Shown in pieces: positions 1 to 7,844 of a DNA stretch of 64,000 nt. A model generated the notes under the pieces. That model saw only the letters and a list, made by a program, of their open reading frames with translations. It was not told the DNA's origin and made no database searches. Source of the DNA: Streptomyces sp. cg36 (GTDB taxonomy: Bacteria; Actinomycetota; Actinomycetes; Streptomycetales; Streptomycetaceae); assembly GCF_041080675.1 (NCBI RefSeq), contig NZ_CP163520.1, positions 124,001-188,000 of the forward strand, written 5' to 3'. Both the position numbers and the translations under genes were made by a program. Every line of letters begins with the position of its first letter. Position 1 is the stretch's first letter.

Positions 1-1086
1 CGACACGAGGTCGAAGCGGGAGACGTCCTGGCCCGCGCGGGCCAGAAAACGGACCAGCTGGTGCTTGTCGCTCGCGGAAAGATCGACCAAATCACCACCG
101 GTGCGTACACGAATGCCGTCTCGCACGGCTTGCTCGCCGACGGATCCCATTTCGGCAGTGCCTGTCTGGTCGGCAAGAGCACCTGGGAATTCACCTACCG
201 GGCGGTGACCGCCGGTACTGTGCTGGTGCTTCCCTGTAGAGTGTTCAGACAGATCCTTGACCGCTCACCGGAACTGTCGGCGCACCTCCAGCAGTTCCTT
301 TCCCGGCCGCGCCCGGCCATGACGCGGCGGGGCGAGGCCGACATCGCCATCGCGTCCGGACACAGCGGGGAAGCACTTCTGCCGGCCACGTTCGTCGACT
401 ACGAGGCGAGCCCACGGGAATACCCGCTGAATGTCGCGCAGACAGTGCTGCGGATCAACACCCGCGTCGGGGACCTGTACAACGGGCCCCAGGACCAGAC
501 CGAACAGCAGCTGCGGCTGACCATTGAAGCCCTGCGTGAACGCCAGGAGCACGAGCTGGTCAACCACCCCGAATTCGGGCTGCTCAACAACGTCGACCCC
601 GCGCAGCGAATCGCGACTCGACACGGGCCGCCGACTCCGGACGACCTCGACGAGCTGATTTCGATGCGCAGGCAGACGAAGTTCCTGCTGGCCCACCGGC
701 GGACCATCGCCGCCTTCGCCCGGGAGTGCACCAGAGCCCGAATATGCCCACCGGGGACCGAGTTCAACGGGCACCACGTGGTCGCCTGGCGCGGGGTGCC
801 GTTTCTGCCCTGCAACAAGATTCCGATCTCGGGCGAACTGACCAGCTCGGTCCTGGCGATGCGGACCGGGGAGGACAGCGGCGGGGTGATCGGCCTCTAC
901 CAACGGGGCATCGCGGACGAGTACGAGCCGGGCCTTTCGGTGCGGTTTATGGGCATCGACGACCGTGCGACGCTGTCGTACTTGGTCAGCAACTACTACT
1001 CGGTCGCCCCACTCCTGCCCAGCGCGCTGGGAATGCTCACCAACGTCGAGGTCGGGCACTACAACAAGCCTCCGGACCTGTCGTGA
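1..1086 (+). CDS. Family 2B encapsulin shell protein with cNMP-binding domain (5' end outside window)
   Basis: The reading frame is open from base 1, so the N-terminus lies upstream; 361 residues are visible. The first ~90 residues look like a Crp/cNMP-binding beta-roll (a [12 protein letters not shown] turn, then LVARGKID and HFGSACLVG). The rest ([21 protein letters not shown] onward, ending [14 protein letters not shown]) matches the HK97-fold part of family 2B encapsulins such as EshA and the SCO7699-type protein of 2-methylisoborneol clusters. These proteins self-assemble into nanocompartments and package the neighbouring terpene cyclase. Its TGA overlaps the GTG of the cyclase gene (GTGA), so the two are translationally coupled. 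Family and context are confident; ligand binding and cargo loading are inferred. Confidence 0.9.
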   Translation, partial: RHEVEAGDVLARAGQKTDQLVLVARGKIDQITTGAYTNAVSHGLLADGSHFGSACLVGKSTWEFTYRAVTAGTVLVLPCRVFRQILDRSPELSAHLQQFLSRPRPAMTRRGEADIAIASGHSGEALLPATFVDYEASPREYPLNVAQTVLRINTRVGDLYNGPQDQTEQQLRLTIEALRERQEHELVNHPEFGLLNNVDPAQRIATRHGPPTPDDLDELISMRRQTKFLLAHRRTIAAFARECTRARICPPGTEFNGHHVVAWRGVPFLPCNKIPISGELTSSVLAMRTGEDSGGVIGLYQRGIADEYEPGLSVRFMGIDDRATLSYLVSNYYSVAPLLPSALGMLTNVEVGHYNKPPDLS

Positions 1087-2150
1087 GCCCCCTGAACGGC
1101 CCTACGGGACCCGGCACTTCCGCCGCCTACCGGTTTAACGGTCCGGCGCCGTACGCGCACGACTCGGGTAGACCCGCTCTGCGCCTCCAGTGTCCGCCGC
1201 CGCGACGCGACGATCCGGTCCTGGCGGCCCGCCTCGATGAACGCGTCCTGGAGTGGGCAAGCCGCATCGGCATCTACCACGGTCAACTGGACAAGGTGCG
1301 TGATGCGGGCTTCGGCCGACTGGCCACGCTGTGCTATCCCGCGACCGAGGACGAGGAGCTGCTGCTGGTCCCGGCCCGCTGCGCACTGGCCATCTGGGCC
1401 ATGGACGACCACTACTGCGACGAACCAGCCTTGGGCGCGGTACCTCAGCTGCTGGGATCTCGCCTGGCGAATGCGTCAGCCGTCCTGGGCCGGGTCCGCC
1501 TCCCCGACCGGTTCGAGGCCGCTTTCGAAGAAGCCACGCACGGCGATCCGGCACTCGAAGGGCTCCGTTCGGCCATGGGCCACCTGCGGCACAAGGTCAC
1601 CCCCGGTCAGGCGGACCGGACCCGCCACAGCCTGCGCAGCTTGTTCACCGCCCTGGCACAGGAAGGCACCTGGCGTGCCACCGGGCACCGGCCGCAGGTG
1701 TGGGAGTACCTGATGAACCGGCAGGCCAACAGCTTCCTGCCGTGCATGACGGTCATCGACGTCCTCGGTGGCTATCAACTGCCCGCCGAGGTCTGGGCAC
1801 ACCTCGACGTCCACGACGCCGTCGGCACCGCCGCCCTGGCTGCCTGCATCGCCAACGACATCTACTCCGCCGACGTCGAAGGCCACTGCGCCGACGGGGA
1901 TTTCAACCTGCCCGCGGCCATCATCACCGAACGGGGATGCAGCGCCCAGGAGGCACTGCGACTCAGCGCCGAGGTCCACAACGAGCTCATGGACCGCTTT
2001 CAGCACCAGAGCCAGGCCCTGGCCGAGTGCGGCGGCCGTGAGCTGACGCGCTTCCTGGCCGGAGTACTGGACTGGTGTGCAGGCAGCCTCGCCTGGCACC
2101 GCACCGCCCCCCGATACCGCCGGCCGGCCTCTGTCCGGCCTGGTTCCTGA
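1083..2150 (+). CDS. tpc: 2-methylisoborneol synthase (class I terpene cyclase)
   Basis: This enzyme cyclises 2-methyl-GPP to 2-methylisoborneol. The GTG start at 1083 overlaps the encapsulin stop and gives 355 residues. The Asp-rich Mg-binding motif DDHYCDE lies at about residues 108-114 and the NSE-type motif NDIYSADVE at about 258-266, both where this subfamily has them. The N-terminus is short compared with the proline-rich N-terminal extension (about 100 residues) of the best known homologues; that extension has been linked to encapsulin loading, so its reduction here is notable. The methyltransferase that makes the substrate follows 14 bp downstream. Assignment rests on motifs plus the encapsulin-cyclase-methyltransferase order. 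Confidence 0.93.
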   Translation: MSPLNGPTGPGTSAAYRFNGPAPYAHDSGRPALRLQCPPPRRDDPVLAARLDERVLEWASRIGIYHGQLDKVRDAGFGRLATLCYPATEDEELLLVPARCALAIWAMDDHYCDEPALGAVPQLLGSRLANASAVLGRVRLPDRFEAAFEEATHGDPALEGLRSAMGHLRHKVTPGQADRTRHSLRSLFTALAQEGTWRATGHRPQVWEYLMNRQANSFLPCMTVIDVLGGYQLPAEVWAHLDVHDAVGTAALAACIANDIYSADVEGHCADGDFNLPAAIITERGCSAQEALRLSAEVHNELMDRFQHQSQALAECGGRELTRFLAGVLDWCAGSLAWHRTAPRYRRPASVRPGS

Positions 2151-2164
2151 CATCAGGAGAGAAC

Positions 2165-3028
2165 ATGACCACCTCGCCCAATGCGTCTCCCGCCGTGCTG
2201 CGCACCGACTTCCAGAAGGCGGTCGCCGCCTACTGGGACACCAATGTCAACGACCCGGTCAATCTCGCACTCGGAGAGGTCGACGAGCTGTATCACCACC
2301 ACTACGGCATCGGCGACTACGACCCCGCAGTACTCGACGCCGGCGGCCCGGAGCGTGAACAGCGGCTGGTTCGCGAGCTGCACCGGCTGGAGAGCGCCCA
2401 GGCCGACCTCCTCCTCGACCATCTCGGCCCCATCAGGCGCGAGCACCGCGTCCTGGATGCCGGATCAGGACGTGGCGGAACCTCGTTCATGGCGCACACT
2501 CGCTATGGATGCCAGGTGGACGGAGTGACGATCTCCGAGTACCAGGCCGGATTCGCCAACGCCCAGGCGCGGCGCCACCGCCTGCAGAACAACGTCCGCT
2601 TCCATTTCCGCAACATGCTCGACACGGGCCTGGAGACCGGATCCCGGCAGGCGGTGTGGACGAACGAGACGACGATGTACGTCGACCTCGGGCAGGCATG
2701 CGCCGAGTTCGCCCGCCTCCTGGCCCCGGGCGGACGCTACGTGTGCCTGACTGGCGCCTCCAACGACCTCACCGGCGGTCGCTCGCGAGCCGTCAGCCGC
2801 ATCGACACCCACTACACCTGCAACATTCACCCTCGAAGCCACTACTTCAAAGCCTTCGCCGACAACGGCCTCGTCCCCATCGCCGTCACCGACCTCACCG
2901 CCCTGACCATCCCCTACTGGGAACTGCGCGCCCAGTCCCACCTCGCCACCGGTATCGAGGAGGCTTTCCTCACCGCCTACAAGGAAGGCAGCTTCCACTA
3001 TCTCCTCATCGCCGCCGACCGCATCTGA
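2165..3028 (+). CDS. gppmt: Geranyl diphosphate 2-C-methyltransferase
   Basis: This is the SAM-dependent C-methyltransferase that converts GPP to 2-methyl-GPP, the substrate of the cyclase upstream. The ATG at 2165 has AGGAG about 5 bp upstream (2155-2159) and gives 287 residues. The SAM-binding glycine motif VLDAGSGRGGTSF is at about residues 97-109. The following regions (VTISEYQAGFANAQA, WTNETTMYVDLGQ, LLAPGGRYV) fit class I methyltransferases of the SCO7701/GPPMT type. It is the last gene of the operon and is followed by a very strong hairpin at 3031-3081. The call is firm because all three genes of the pathway lie in the canonical order. Confidence 0.93.
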   Translation: MTTSPNASPAVLRTDFQKAVAAYWDTNVNDPVNLALGEVDELYHHHYGIGDYDPAVLDAGGPEREQRLVRELHRLESAQADLLLDHLGPIRREHRVLDAGSGRGGTSFMAHTRYGCQVDGVTISEYQAGFANAQARRHRLQNNVRFHFRNMLDTGLETGSRQAVWTNETTMYVDLGQACAEFARLLAPGGRYVCLTGASNDLTGGRSRAVSRIDTHYTCNIHPRSHYFKAFADNGLVPIAVTDLTALTIPYWELRAQSHLATGIEEAFLTAYKEGSFHYLLIAADRI

Positions 3029-3030
3029 CA

Positions 3031-3081
3031 GCCGCACCTGCGGCCGCCAAGAGGCGCCCTCTTGGCGGCCGCAGGTGCGGC
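3031..3081. terminator. Strong bidirectional terminator hairpin
   Basis: A perfect 24-bp inverted repeat (3031-3054 and 3058-3081) with a 3-nt loop starts 2 bp after the methyltransferase stop. It lies between convergent genes, so it can serve both strands. There is no clear U-tract, as is common in Streptomyces. Confidence 0.85.
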
Positions 3082-3193
3082 GGACGACCGCCTGGTCATC
3101 CGGCGGCGCCTTTCACAGTGGTGTGCACGCCAGTGGGTGCGCCGGCCTCAGCGCAAGCGCGGCCCGCGAGTCCGTCCGTCTGCCTCGCCCCGG

Positions 3194-4069
3194 TCAGCTG
3201 GGCTGTCGCACCGGCGCCGGGACCTCGCGTGATACGTACGCCATCCAGTCCACGATCTGCACCGCCGCGCCGGCGGCCTCCGCGCCGCGGCAGTGTGCGT
3301 GGTGCCTGCGGGCGATGCCGGGCAGGTCGAGGTGGGAGCCGAAGGCGGGGTGTGCCGTCAGCCGTCGAGCGTACGCCCATACACGGGGGTGCTCCGTGAT
3401 GCGGTGCACCGCCGCCGCGTCCAGGTGGTGGCGGTGCACGGTGTCCAGCTGCACCAGCGTCGCCCACACCTTCACGTCGGCCAGGGTGAGTTCACCGCCC
3501 ACTACATGCTGGCGCGAGGTGAGCCGCCGCTCCAGCGTGTCCAGCGCACGCAGCAGGGCGGCCAGTCCGTTGGCCCGTGCCGCCGGGTCGCCGTCGAACT
3601 GCCCGGCGCTCTGGGCGGACGCGGTGATGCCCTGCTCGCAGAGCCGGCCGATGCTGTCGATGGCCTTCTCGGCACCGCGGGGGTAGAGATCGGGGCCGTG
3701 ACCGCCGAACCGCCGGGTCAAGTCGCGCAGGATGTCGGGGGTATGGGTGCTGACGATGGTTCCGGTCCAGTTGTCGCTCAGGACGGGCGCCGCGGCCGGT
3801 CCGGGGTGCAGGTGCGAACTGGCCTCGTACAGCGGACGCAGCGCCAGGTGGCCGCCGTCCGGGGCGTCGGGCAGGGAAGGCAGCAGCGTCACCGGGAGGG
3901 TGCCGCCGAGGCCGAGCAGGCCGTGCGTGACGGCGATCTGCAGACAGGACGGACAGGACAGCGCGAGGTGGAGCCGGAAGCGCTGGGGCGCGGCGTAGTA
4001 GCCGCTGCGCGCGTCACGGCCGATCCTGCTCCGGAAGGACGGCACGGGGGACGGGGACGTGGCGGACAT
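3194..4069 (-). CDS. Xi-class glutathione S-transferase-like (glutathionyl-hydroquinone reductase family) protein
   Basis: The 291-residue protein has the layout of Xi-class GSTs (ECM4/YqjG type): an N-terminal thioredoxin-like part with the catalytic-Cys region, then SHLHPG, DNWTGTIVSTHTPDILRDL, and an all-helical C-terminal domain (RLTSRQHVVGGELTLADVKVWATLVQLD). The usual CPWA active site reads CPSC here (residues 39-42), a CxxC pair. The ATG has AGGGAGAAAC just upstream. Streptomyces use mycothiol rather than glutathione, so the thiol partner is uncertain. A 51-aa leader-like ORF and an Rrf2-type motif lie upstream, tying the gene to sulfur regulation. Family call good; substrate unknown. 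Confidence 0.75.
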   Translation of the reverse strand: MSATSPSPVPSFRSRIGRDARSGYYAAPQRFRLHLALSCPSCLQIAVTHGLLGLGGTLPVTLLPSLPDAPDGGHLALRPLYEASSHLHPGPAAAPVLSDNWTGTIVSTHTPDILRDLTRRFGGHGPDLYPRGAEKAIDSIGRLCEQGITASAQSAGQFDGDPAARANGLAALLRALDTLERRLTSRQHVVGGELTLADVKVWATLVQLDTVHRHHLDAAAVHRITEHPRVWAYARRLTAHPAFGSHLDLPGIARRHHAHCRGAEAAGAAVQIVDWMAYVSREVPAPVRQPS

Positions 4070-4159
4070 GTTTCTCCCTGGGGTGCTCGGTCACGGGCAT
4101 ACGGGGATGAGCGCTCGCGGCGGCTTGGGCGCGGCCGGGAGGCGGTACGGGTGTGGGGG

Positions 4160-4315
4160 TCAGGCGCGGACGGGCGTGGAGCCGTCACGGAGCGGGGAAC
4201 TCGCCGCACTGCACACGCGCAGAAGGTCGATGTGGCGGCGGGACGTCAGCGGGGGCAGCGGCCGGACGGCACGGCGGACAGCTCGGCGACCGAGGTCCAG
4301 CTCGGAGCGGTCCAT
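4160..4315 (-). CDS. Putative sulfur-regulon leader peptide (51 aa)
   Basis: A short ORF of 51 codons reads ATG (4315-4313) to TGA (4162-4160) on the minus strand, ending 90 bp before the GST-like gene. Its centre carries LTSRRHIDLLRVCSAA. The block LTSRRHID is shared with the independent 33-aa ORF at 4658-4759 in front of the sulfonate-binding protein. Short ORFs ending in an xHIDxxRxxSAxC-like block are, as I recall, a known class of putative leader peptides in front of Streptomyces sulfur genes. The start codon directly abuts the Rrf2-type motif at 4317-4337. A cysteine codon sits in the conserved part, so ribosome stalling at low cysteine is a reasonable hypothesis. Confidence 0.7.
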   Translation of the reverse strand: MDRSELDLGRRAVRRAVRPLPPLTSRRHIDLLRVCSAASSPLRDGSTPVRA

Positions 4316-4316
4316 C

Positions 4317-4337
4317 TTTCCCTACCACTTCACTAGG
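4317..4337 (-). promoter_or_regulatory. Rrf2-type operator candidate upstream of the GST-like gene
   Basis: Read on the minus strand this is CCTAG-N8-TAGGGAAA, with the same spacing as the sites at 4616-4636 and 7971-7991. It ends 1 bp before the start codon of the 51-aa leader ORF. The third A/T-rich arm seen after the other two sites is absent. The regulator is inferred to be the Rrf2 protein encoded at 6058-6534. Confidence 0.6.
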
Positions 4338-4611
4338 ATTTCCCCGTATGGGAGTGTCCGGCCGCAGTCGGGCGCCGTCAAGAGGGCGCGTTCCCCCGTA
4401 TCGGAACGTCTCGCCGCTTGAGATGCCACCCGGCGCACCCGTCCGGTCGGGCAGCACGGGGCGGACGTGCGGGCCTGCGGTCGGCAGGAGGCACTCCGCC
4501 CTCCTGGCAAGTGACCGACACAGTGGGGCAATTCGCCGCACGTCCCGACAGCCGAGATGTTTGCGTCCAACATACGAACATGCTCTTGGGGTGGGTGCCG
4601 TCTTCTGCCAC

Positions 4612-4645
4612 GATCCCTAGCGCCCAGGTAGGAAAACTAGGGATC
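4612..4645 (+). promoter_or_regulatory. Rrf2-type operator candidate upstream of the sulfonate-binding protein
   Basis: The site reads CCTAG-N8-TAGGAAAACTAGGGAT (4616-4644). The last 16 bases are identical to the site at 7984-7999, and the 8-bp spacing to CCTAG is the same. The outer arms GATCCCTAG (4612-4620) and CTAGGGATC (4637-4645) form a further 9-bp inverted repeat. It lies 13 bp before the GTG of the leader ORF and about 175 bp before the lipoprotein gene. Confidence 0.7.
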
Positions 4646-4657
4646 AGGGGGGGGGAC

Positions 4658-4759
4658 GTGGGAGCGCTCAGCTGCGCGGACCGGGTATTGCCCGTGCTCA
4701 CTTCGCGTCGTCACATCGACTTCGGCCGTTCGTCGAGCTCCATCTGTCGACCGGTCTGA
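4658..4759 (+). CDS. Putative sulfur-regulon leader peptide (33 aa)
   Basis: The GTG at 4658 is preceded by a purine run (AGGGGGGGGGA) that can act as ribosome-binding site and opens a 33-residue ORF ending ...LTSRRHIDFGRSSSSICRPV. The LTSRRHID block is identical to that in the leader ORF at 4160-4315, which fronts another gene on the other strand. A Cys codon lies four codons before the stop, next to a run of four Ser codons. It stops 60 bp before the sulfonate-binding lipoprotein gene. The arrangement operator, leader ORF, SD-hairpin, gene suggests translation-linked control by cysteine or sulfur supply. An upstream in-frame ATG (4580) exists but lies before the operator, so I prefer the GTG. 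Confidence 0.75.
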   Translation: MGALSCADRVLPVLTSRRHIDFGRSSSSICRPV

Positions 4760-4803
4760 GACCACAGCCTCGATTCTTCACCTCCTTGATCACCCCGTTT
4801 CCC

Positions 4804-4820
4804 CGGAGAGGACATCTCCG
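4804..4820 (+). promoter_or_regulatory. Short hairpin covering the Shine-Dalgarno of the sulfonate-binding protein gene
   Basis: CGGAGA (4804-4809) and TCTCCG (4815-4820) form a 6-bp GC-rich stem with a 5-nt loop. The left arm is the likely ribosome-binding site and the right arm runs into the first base of the GTG start, so the stem could hide the start when formed. Short, and no alternative antiterminator was resolved; the function is an inference linked to the leader ORF. Confidence 0.4.
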
Positions 4821-5938
4821 TGTCTGCCGCAAGACCGCTCACCACCCTGCGCACTCTCGCCGTCATGTCCGCGCTCCCCCTTGTCCTGCTCGCCGCATGC
4901 AGTTACGGCTCGGAGAAGGACAAGCCGGACGACGCCCAGAAGGCCGGCGCCGCCGCCCCGGACGCCAAGAAGCTGTCCGCCGACACCGTGAAGATCGGCT
5001 ACTTCCCCAACCTCACCCACGCCACCGCCCTGGTCGGCATCCAACAGGGCCTCATCCAGAAGGAACTCGGCGGCACCAAGGTCCAGACCGCCACCTTCAA
5101 CGCCGGCCCCTCCGAAATCGAGGCACTCAACGCCGGCGCCATCGACATCGGCTGGATCGGCCCCTCCCCCTCCATCAACGGCTACACCAAGTCCAAGGGC
5201 CACAACCTCCGCATCATCGCCGGCTCCGCCTCCGGCGGCGTCAAACTCGTCGTCAACCCCGACAGGATCAAGTCCCTCGACGACGTCAAGGGCAAGAAGA
5301 TCGCCACCCCCCAGCTCGGCAACACCCAGGACGTCGCCTTCCTCAACTGGACCGCCGAAAAAGGCTGGAAGGTCGACGCCCAGAGCGGCAAGGGCGACGT
5401 CTCCGTCGTCCGCACCGACAACAAGATCACCCCGGACGCCTACAAATCCGGCTCCATCGACGGCGCCTGGGTCCCCGAACCCACCGCCTCCAAACTCGTC
5501 TCCCAGGGCGCCAAGGTCCTCCTCGACGAATCCGACCTGTGGGCCGACCACGAATTCGTCATCACCAACGTGATCGTCTCCCAGAAGTTCCTCAAGGCCC
5601 ACCCCGACGTCGTCGAAGCCGTCCTGCGCGGCTCCGTCAAAACCAACGACTGGATCAACACCCACCCCGACCAGGCCAAGGCATCCGCCAACACCGCCCT
5701 CAAGACCCTCAGCGGCAAAGCCCTGCCCGCCAACATCCTCGACCCGGCCTGGCAGTCCATCAAGACCACCGACGACCCCCTCGCCGCCACCCTCGGCCTC
5801 GAAGCCGACCACGCGGTCAAGGCCGGCCTCCTCAAAAAGCCCGACCTGGACGGCATCTACGACCTCCGCCCCCTCAACAAGGTCCTCAAAACCCTCGGCA
5901 AGCCCACGGTCAACGACGCCGGATACGGCACCAAGTGA
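4820..5938 (+). CDS. ssuA: ABC transporter substrate-binding lipoprotein, aliphatic sulfonate type (SsuA-like)
   Basis: The 372-residue protein begins with a lipoprotein signal (lipobox LLAAC, Cys about residue 27). It then shows the SsuA/TauA/NMT1 periplasmic-binding pattern: VKIGYFPNLTHATALVGIQQG, FNAGPSEIEALNAGAIDIGWIGPSPSINGY and WVPEPTASKLV. It should bind an organosulfonate or similar anion at the outer membrane face of the cell membrane. GTG start with GGAGAGG upstream. The permease and ATPase genes that normally follow in such operons are missing; the next gene is convergent. It therefore must work with a transporter encoded elsewhere, or act as a sensor. Codon use is extremely C-ended even for this genome. 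Confidence 0.85.
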   Translation: MSAARPLTTLRTLAVMSALPLVLLAACSYGSEKDKPDDAQKAGAAAPDAKKLSADTVKIGYFPNLTHATALVGIQQGLIQKELGGTKVQTATFNAGPSEIEALNAGAIDIGWIGPSPSINGYTKSKGHNLRIIAGSASGGVKLVVNPDRIKSLDDVKGKKIATPQLGNTQDVAFLNWTAEKGWKVDAQSGKGDVSVVRTDNKITPDAYKSGSIDGAWVPEPTASKLVSQGAKVLLDESDLWADHEFVITNVIVSQKFLKAHPDVVEAVLRGSVKTNDWINTHPDQAKASANTALKTLSGKALPANILDPAWQSIKTTDDPLAATLGLEADHAVKAGLLKKPDLDGIYDLRPLNKVLKTLGKPTVNDAGYGTK

Positions 5939-5980
5939 CGGAGGCCGATCCGGGGGCGCGAGGAGTCCCCAGGAGGTGAC

Positions 5981-6015
5981 GCCGTGGCTGCCGCGCATGA
6001 CGAGGCAGCCACGGC
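5981..6015. terminator. Bidirectional terminator hairpin
   Basis: A perfect 12-bp inverted repeat (5981-5992 and 6004-6015, loop 11 nt) lies between the convergent ssuA-like and Rrf2 genes. Confidence 0.75.
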
Positions 6016-6057
6016 GCGGCGCCGTTCGCGGGCCGCCGCACAGCCATCAGCCGCCGT

Positions 6058-6534
6058 TCAGGGATTCGTCCACGCCTCGGGGTCCTCGGCGAGGCTCAGC
6101 ACGTCGTCGGGGAGCTTGGCCGCGGCCACGTGGGCCAGGGTGACCTCACCGAGGATCTTGCGTACGTTGGCGCGCACCGCGATCCACAGCGGCAGCAGCG
6201 ACTCCGCCGGACCGCAGTAGGAGAGCTCGGGCGGGCGCACTCCCCGCACCGACACCAGGGGGCCGTCCGCCAGCCGGATGACGTCGGCGATCGCGATCGA
6301 CTCCGCCGGGCGGGCGAGCCGGTAGCCGCCGTTGCCGCCGCGCTGGCTGACCACGAGGCCGCCCCGGCGCAGGTCGCCGAGGATGCCCTCCAGGAATTTG
6401 TGCGGGATGCCCTGCGCCGCGGCGATCGCTTCGGCCTTCAGTGAGACCTCGTCCCCTGCCGCGGCCAGCTCCAGTGCCGCCCGCACCGCATAGTCCGCCC
6501 GTGCCGAGATCCGCATGCCGCGATTATCCATCAT
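6058..6534 (-). CDS. Rrf2-family transcriptional regulator
   Basis: The 158-residue protein has the Rrf2 winged-helix start (MRISARADYAVRAALELAAA), the recognition-helix region IPHKFLEGILGDLRRGGLVVSQRGGNGGYRLAR and the usual helical tail. Only one cysteine is present (SYCGPAE), so it lacks the three-cysteine cluster ligands of IscR, NsrR and RsrR; it is more like CymR-type sulfur regulators. It starts 30 bp after the flavoprotein gene on the same strand, so both are likely co-transcribed from the promoter near 7967 and the protein would control its own synthesis. Three matching motifs in this module are its probable targets. An ATG six codons further in is an alternative start. Confidence 0.85.
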   Translation of the reverse strand: MMDNRGMRISARADYAVRAALELAAAGDEVSLKAEAIAAAQGIPHKFLEGILGDLRRGGLVVSQRGGNGGYRLARPAESIAIADVIRLADGPLVSVRGVRPPELSYCGPAESLLPLWIAVRANVRKILGEVTLAHVAAAKLPDDVLSLAEDPEAWTNP

Positions 6535-6564
6535 TGCCGCGTCCGCCCGTCACCGGCTCCGCCG

Positions 6565-7788
6565 TCAGGCGGGAAGGGTGAAGGGCGGGTGCACACCGTT
6601 GAGGAAGTAGTCCCCGATCTCGCGCAGCCGGTGGGCGGCGGGCTCACGCAGGGTGTGTGTCCGGGCGTTGCGCCAGAAGCGGTCGAAGCCGTGGCGCGCG
6701 GAGGCGGCGTCGGGGCCGATCACCTCCAAGGCGCGGGCGGTGATGTCCTGTACGGACCGGGAGGCGGCTGCCTCCGCCACGCTGGCGAGCACGGCGATCT
6801 CCGCGCCTTCCTCGTCGTCGAGGTCATCGCCCCGCGCCAGGCCCCGCAGCAGGGCGTCCACCGCCTGGTCGGCGAGGGCGGAGGCGGCACGTGCGGCGAC
6901 GGCGAGCTCGCCGTACACGGTCAGCTCGTACGGATCCCGCGGGAGGCCATCTGTCCAGGTCAGGGGGGAGAAGGGCTGCCAGGGGGACCGCACGGCCCTG
7001 CCGTGTTCCCGTACCTCGGCCAGCAGTCCCTCGGCGACGCCGAGACAGTACTGGGTGGAGACCAGGCGCACGGTCGGCACGGCCAGGGAGGCACACGGGG
7101 ACAGGACGCCCTCGTCCGGCGAGAGCGAGCCGAGTACGTCGTCCGCCGTGACCGGCACGGCGTCGCACTCCACGGCCCCACCGGCTGCCAGGCGCTGGCC
7201 GAAGGTGTCTCCGCTGGCGCCGCTCACCACACCGGGGCCGGTGGGATCGACGAGGACGGCCAGCGGCTCACCGGTGCCGTACCTGGCGGCCCGCAGTACC
7301 AGCCTGTCGGCGATCCCCACTCCGGCGGCGAACTTCTGGTAGCCGTCCAGCAGATAGCCGTCCGCCGCGGGGGTCAGGATGAGCGGCGGTTCGTGCGAGG
7401 CGATACCGCCGCCCCAGCACCACTGCCTGGCCGTCGACTCCCGCTCGATGCGGGCGGCATGGGCGGGACCGGCGAAGAACCGGGCGCTGGAGGAGAGGAA
7501 GTAGTGGCTGCCCAGCAGATGGCCGATGGCGCCGTCGGCCGCGGCGACGGTCCTCACCACCGAGTAGGCCGTGCGCCAGTCGGCGCCTCCTCCCCCGTAC
7601 TCGGCCGGTGCCAGCAGGGTCAGCAGTCCCGACTCGCGGAGCTGGGCGACCTCGTCGAGCGGCGCCTTGCCGGCCTGTTCGCGCTCGACCGCATCGGCGG
7701 CCAGGTCGTCCGCCACCTCGTGGGCGATGTGCAGCCAGTCGGCCGGCCCGGCGTGCGCATCGGTCGCTTCGCCCACCACCACCGTCAT
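6565..7788 (-). CDS. Acyl-CoA dehydrogenase-like flavoprotein, SfnB/DszC sulfur-acquisition type
   Basis: About 407 residues with the acyl-CoA dehydrogenase layout: helical N-domain (LAPAEYGGGGADWRTAYSVVRTVAAADGAIGHLLGSHY), a mid beta-domain (QWCWGGGIASHEPP) and a C-terminal helical bundle (RSVQDITARALEVIGPDAASARHGFDRFWRNARTHTLREP). HYFLSSSARFF and RFWRNARTHTLREP are typical of the DszC/SfnB branch that oxidises or desulfurises organosulfur compounds with reduced flavin. The neighbours (sulfonate-binding protein, Rrf2 regulator) support a role in sulfur scavenging. I chose the ATG at 7788 because it overlaps the stop of a small upstream ORF (ATGA); a GTG at 7800 is possible. Confidence 0.8.
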   Translation of the reverse strand: MTVVVGEATDAHAGPADWLHIAHEVADDLAADAVEREQAGKAPLDEVAQLRESGLLTLLAPAEYGGGGADWRTAYSVVRTVAAADGAIGHLLGSHYFLSSSARFFAGPAHAARIERESTARQWCWGGGIASHEPPLILTPAADGYLLDGYQKFAAGVGIADRLVLRAARYGTGEPLAVLVDPTGPGVVSGASGDTFGQRLAAGGAVECDAVPVTADDVLGSLSPDEGVLSPCASLAVPTVRLVSTQYCLGVAEGLLAEVREHGRAVRSPWQPFSPLTWTDGLPRDPYELTVYGELAVAARAASALADQAVDALLRGLARGDDLDDEEGAEIAVLASVAEAAASRSVQDITARALEVIGPDAASARHGFDRFWRNARTHTLREPAAHRLREIGDYFLNGVHPPFTLPA

Positions 7789-7844
7789 GTCCGCACCCAC
7801 TTCGGGCGACCGCGGCGCTCGCTACAGCTCAGTGCTGGCATCAT
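7785..7844 (-). CDS. Short ORF (19 aa) coupled to the flavoprotein gene
   Basis: An ATG at 7844, preceded by the very strong ribosome-binding site GGAGGA, opens a 19-codon ORF (MMPALSCSERRGRPKWVRT) whose TGA overlaps the flavoprotein ATG as ATGA. Its own start overlaps the stop of another short ORF (7841-7936) in the same way. It has one Cys codon but no LTSRRHID block. It may be a coupling or leader cistron; real translation is inferred from the ribosome-binding site and the overlaps. Confidence 0.45.
   Translation of the reverse strand: MMPALSCSERRGRPKWVRT

Noticed and set aside
1083..2150. A longer cyclase starting far upstream in the same open frame
   Set aside because: The frame does extend upstream, but inside the encapsulin gene; the GTGA overlap is the natural start.
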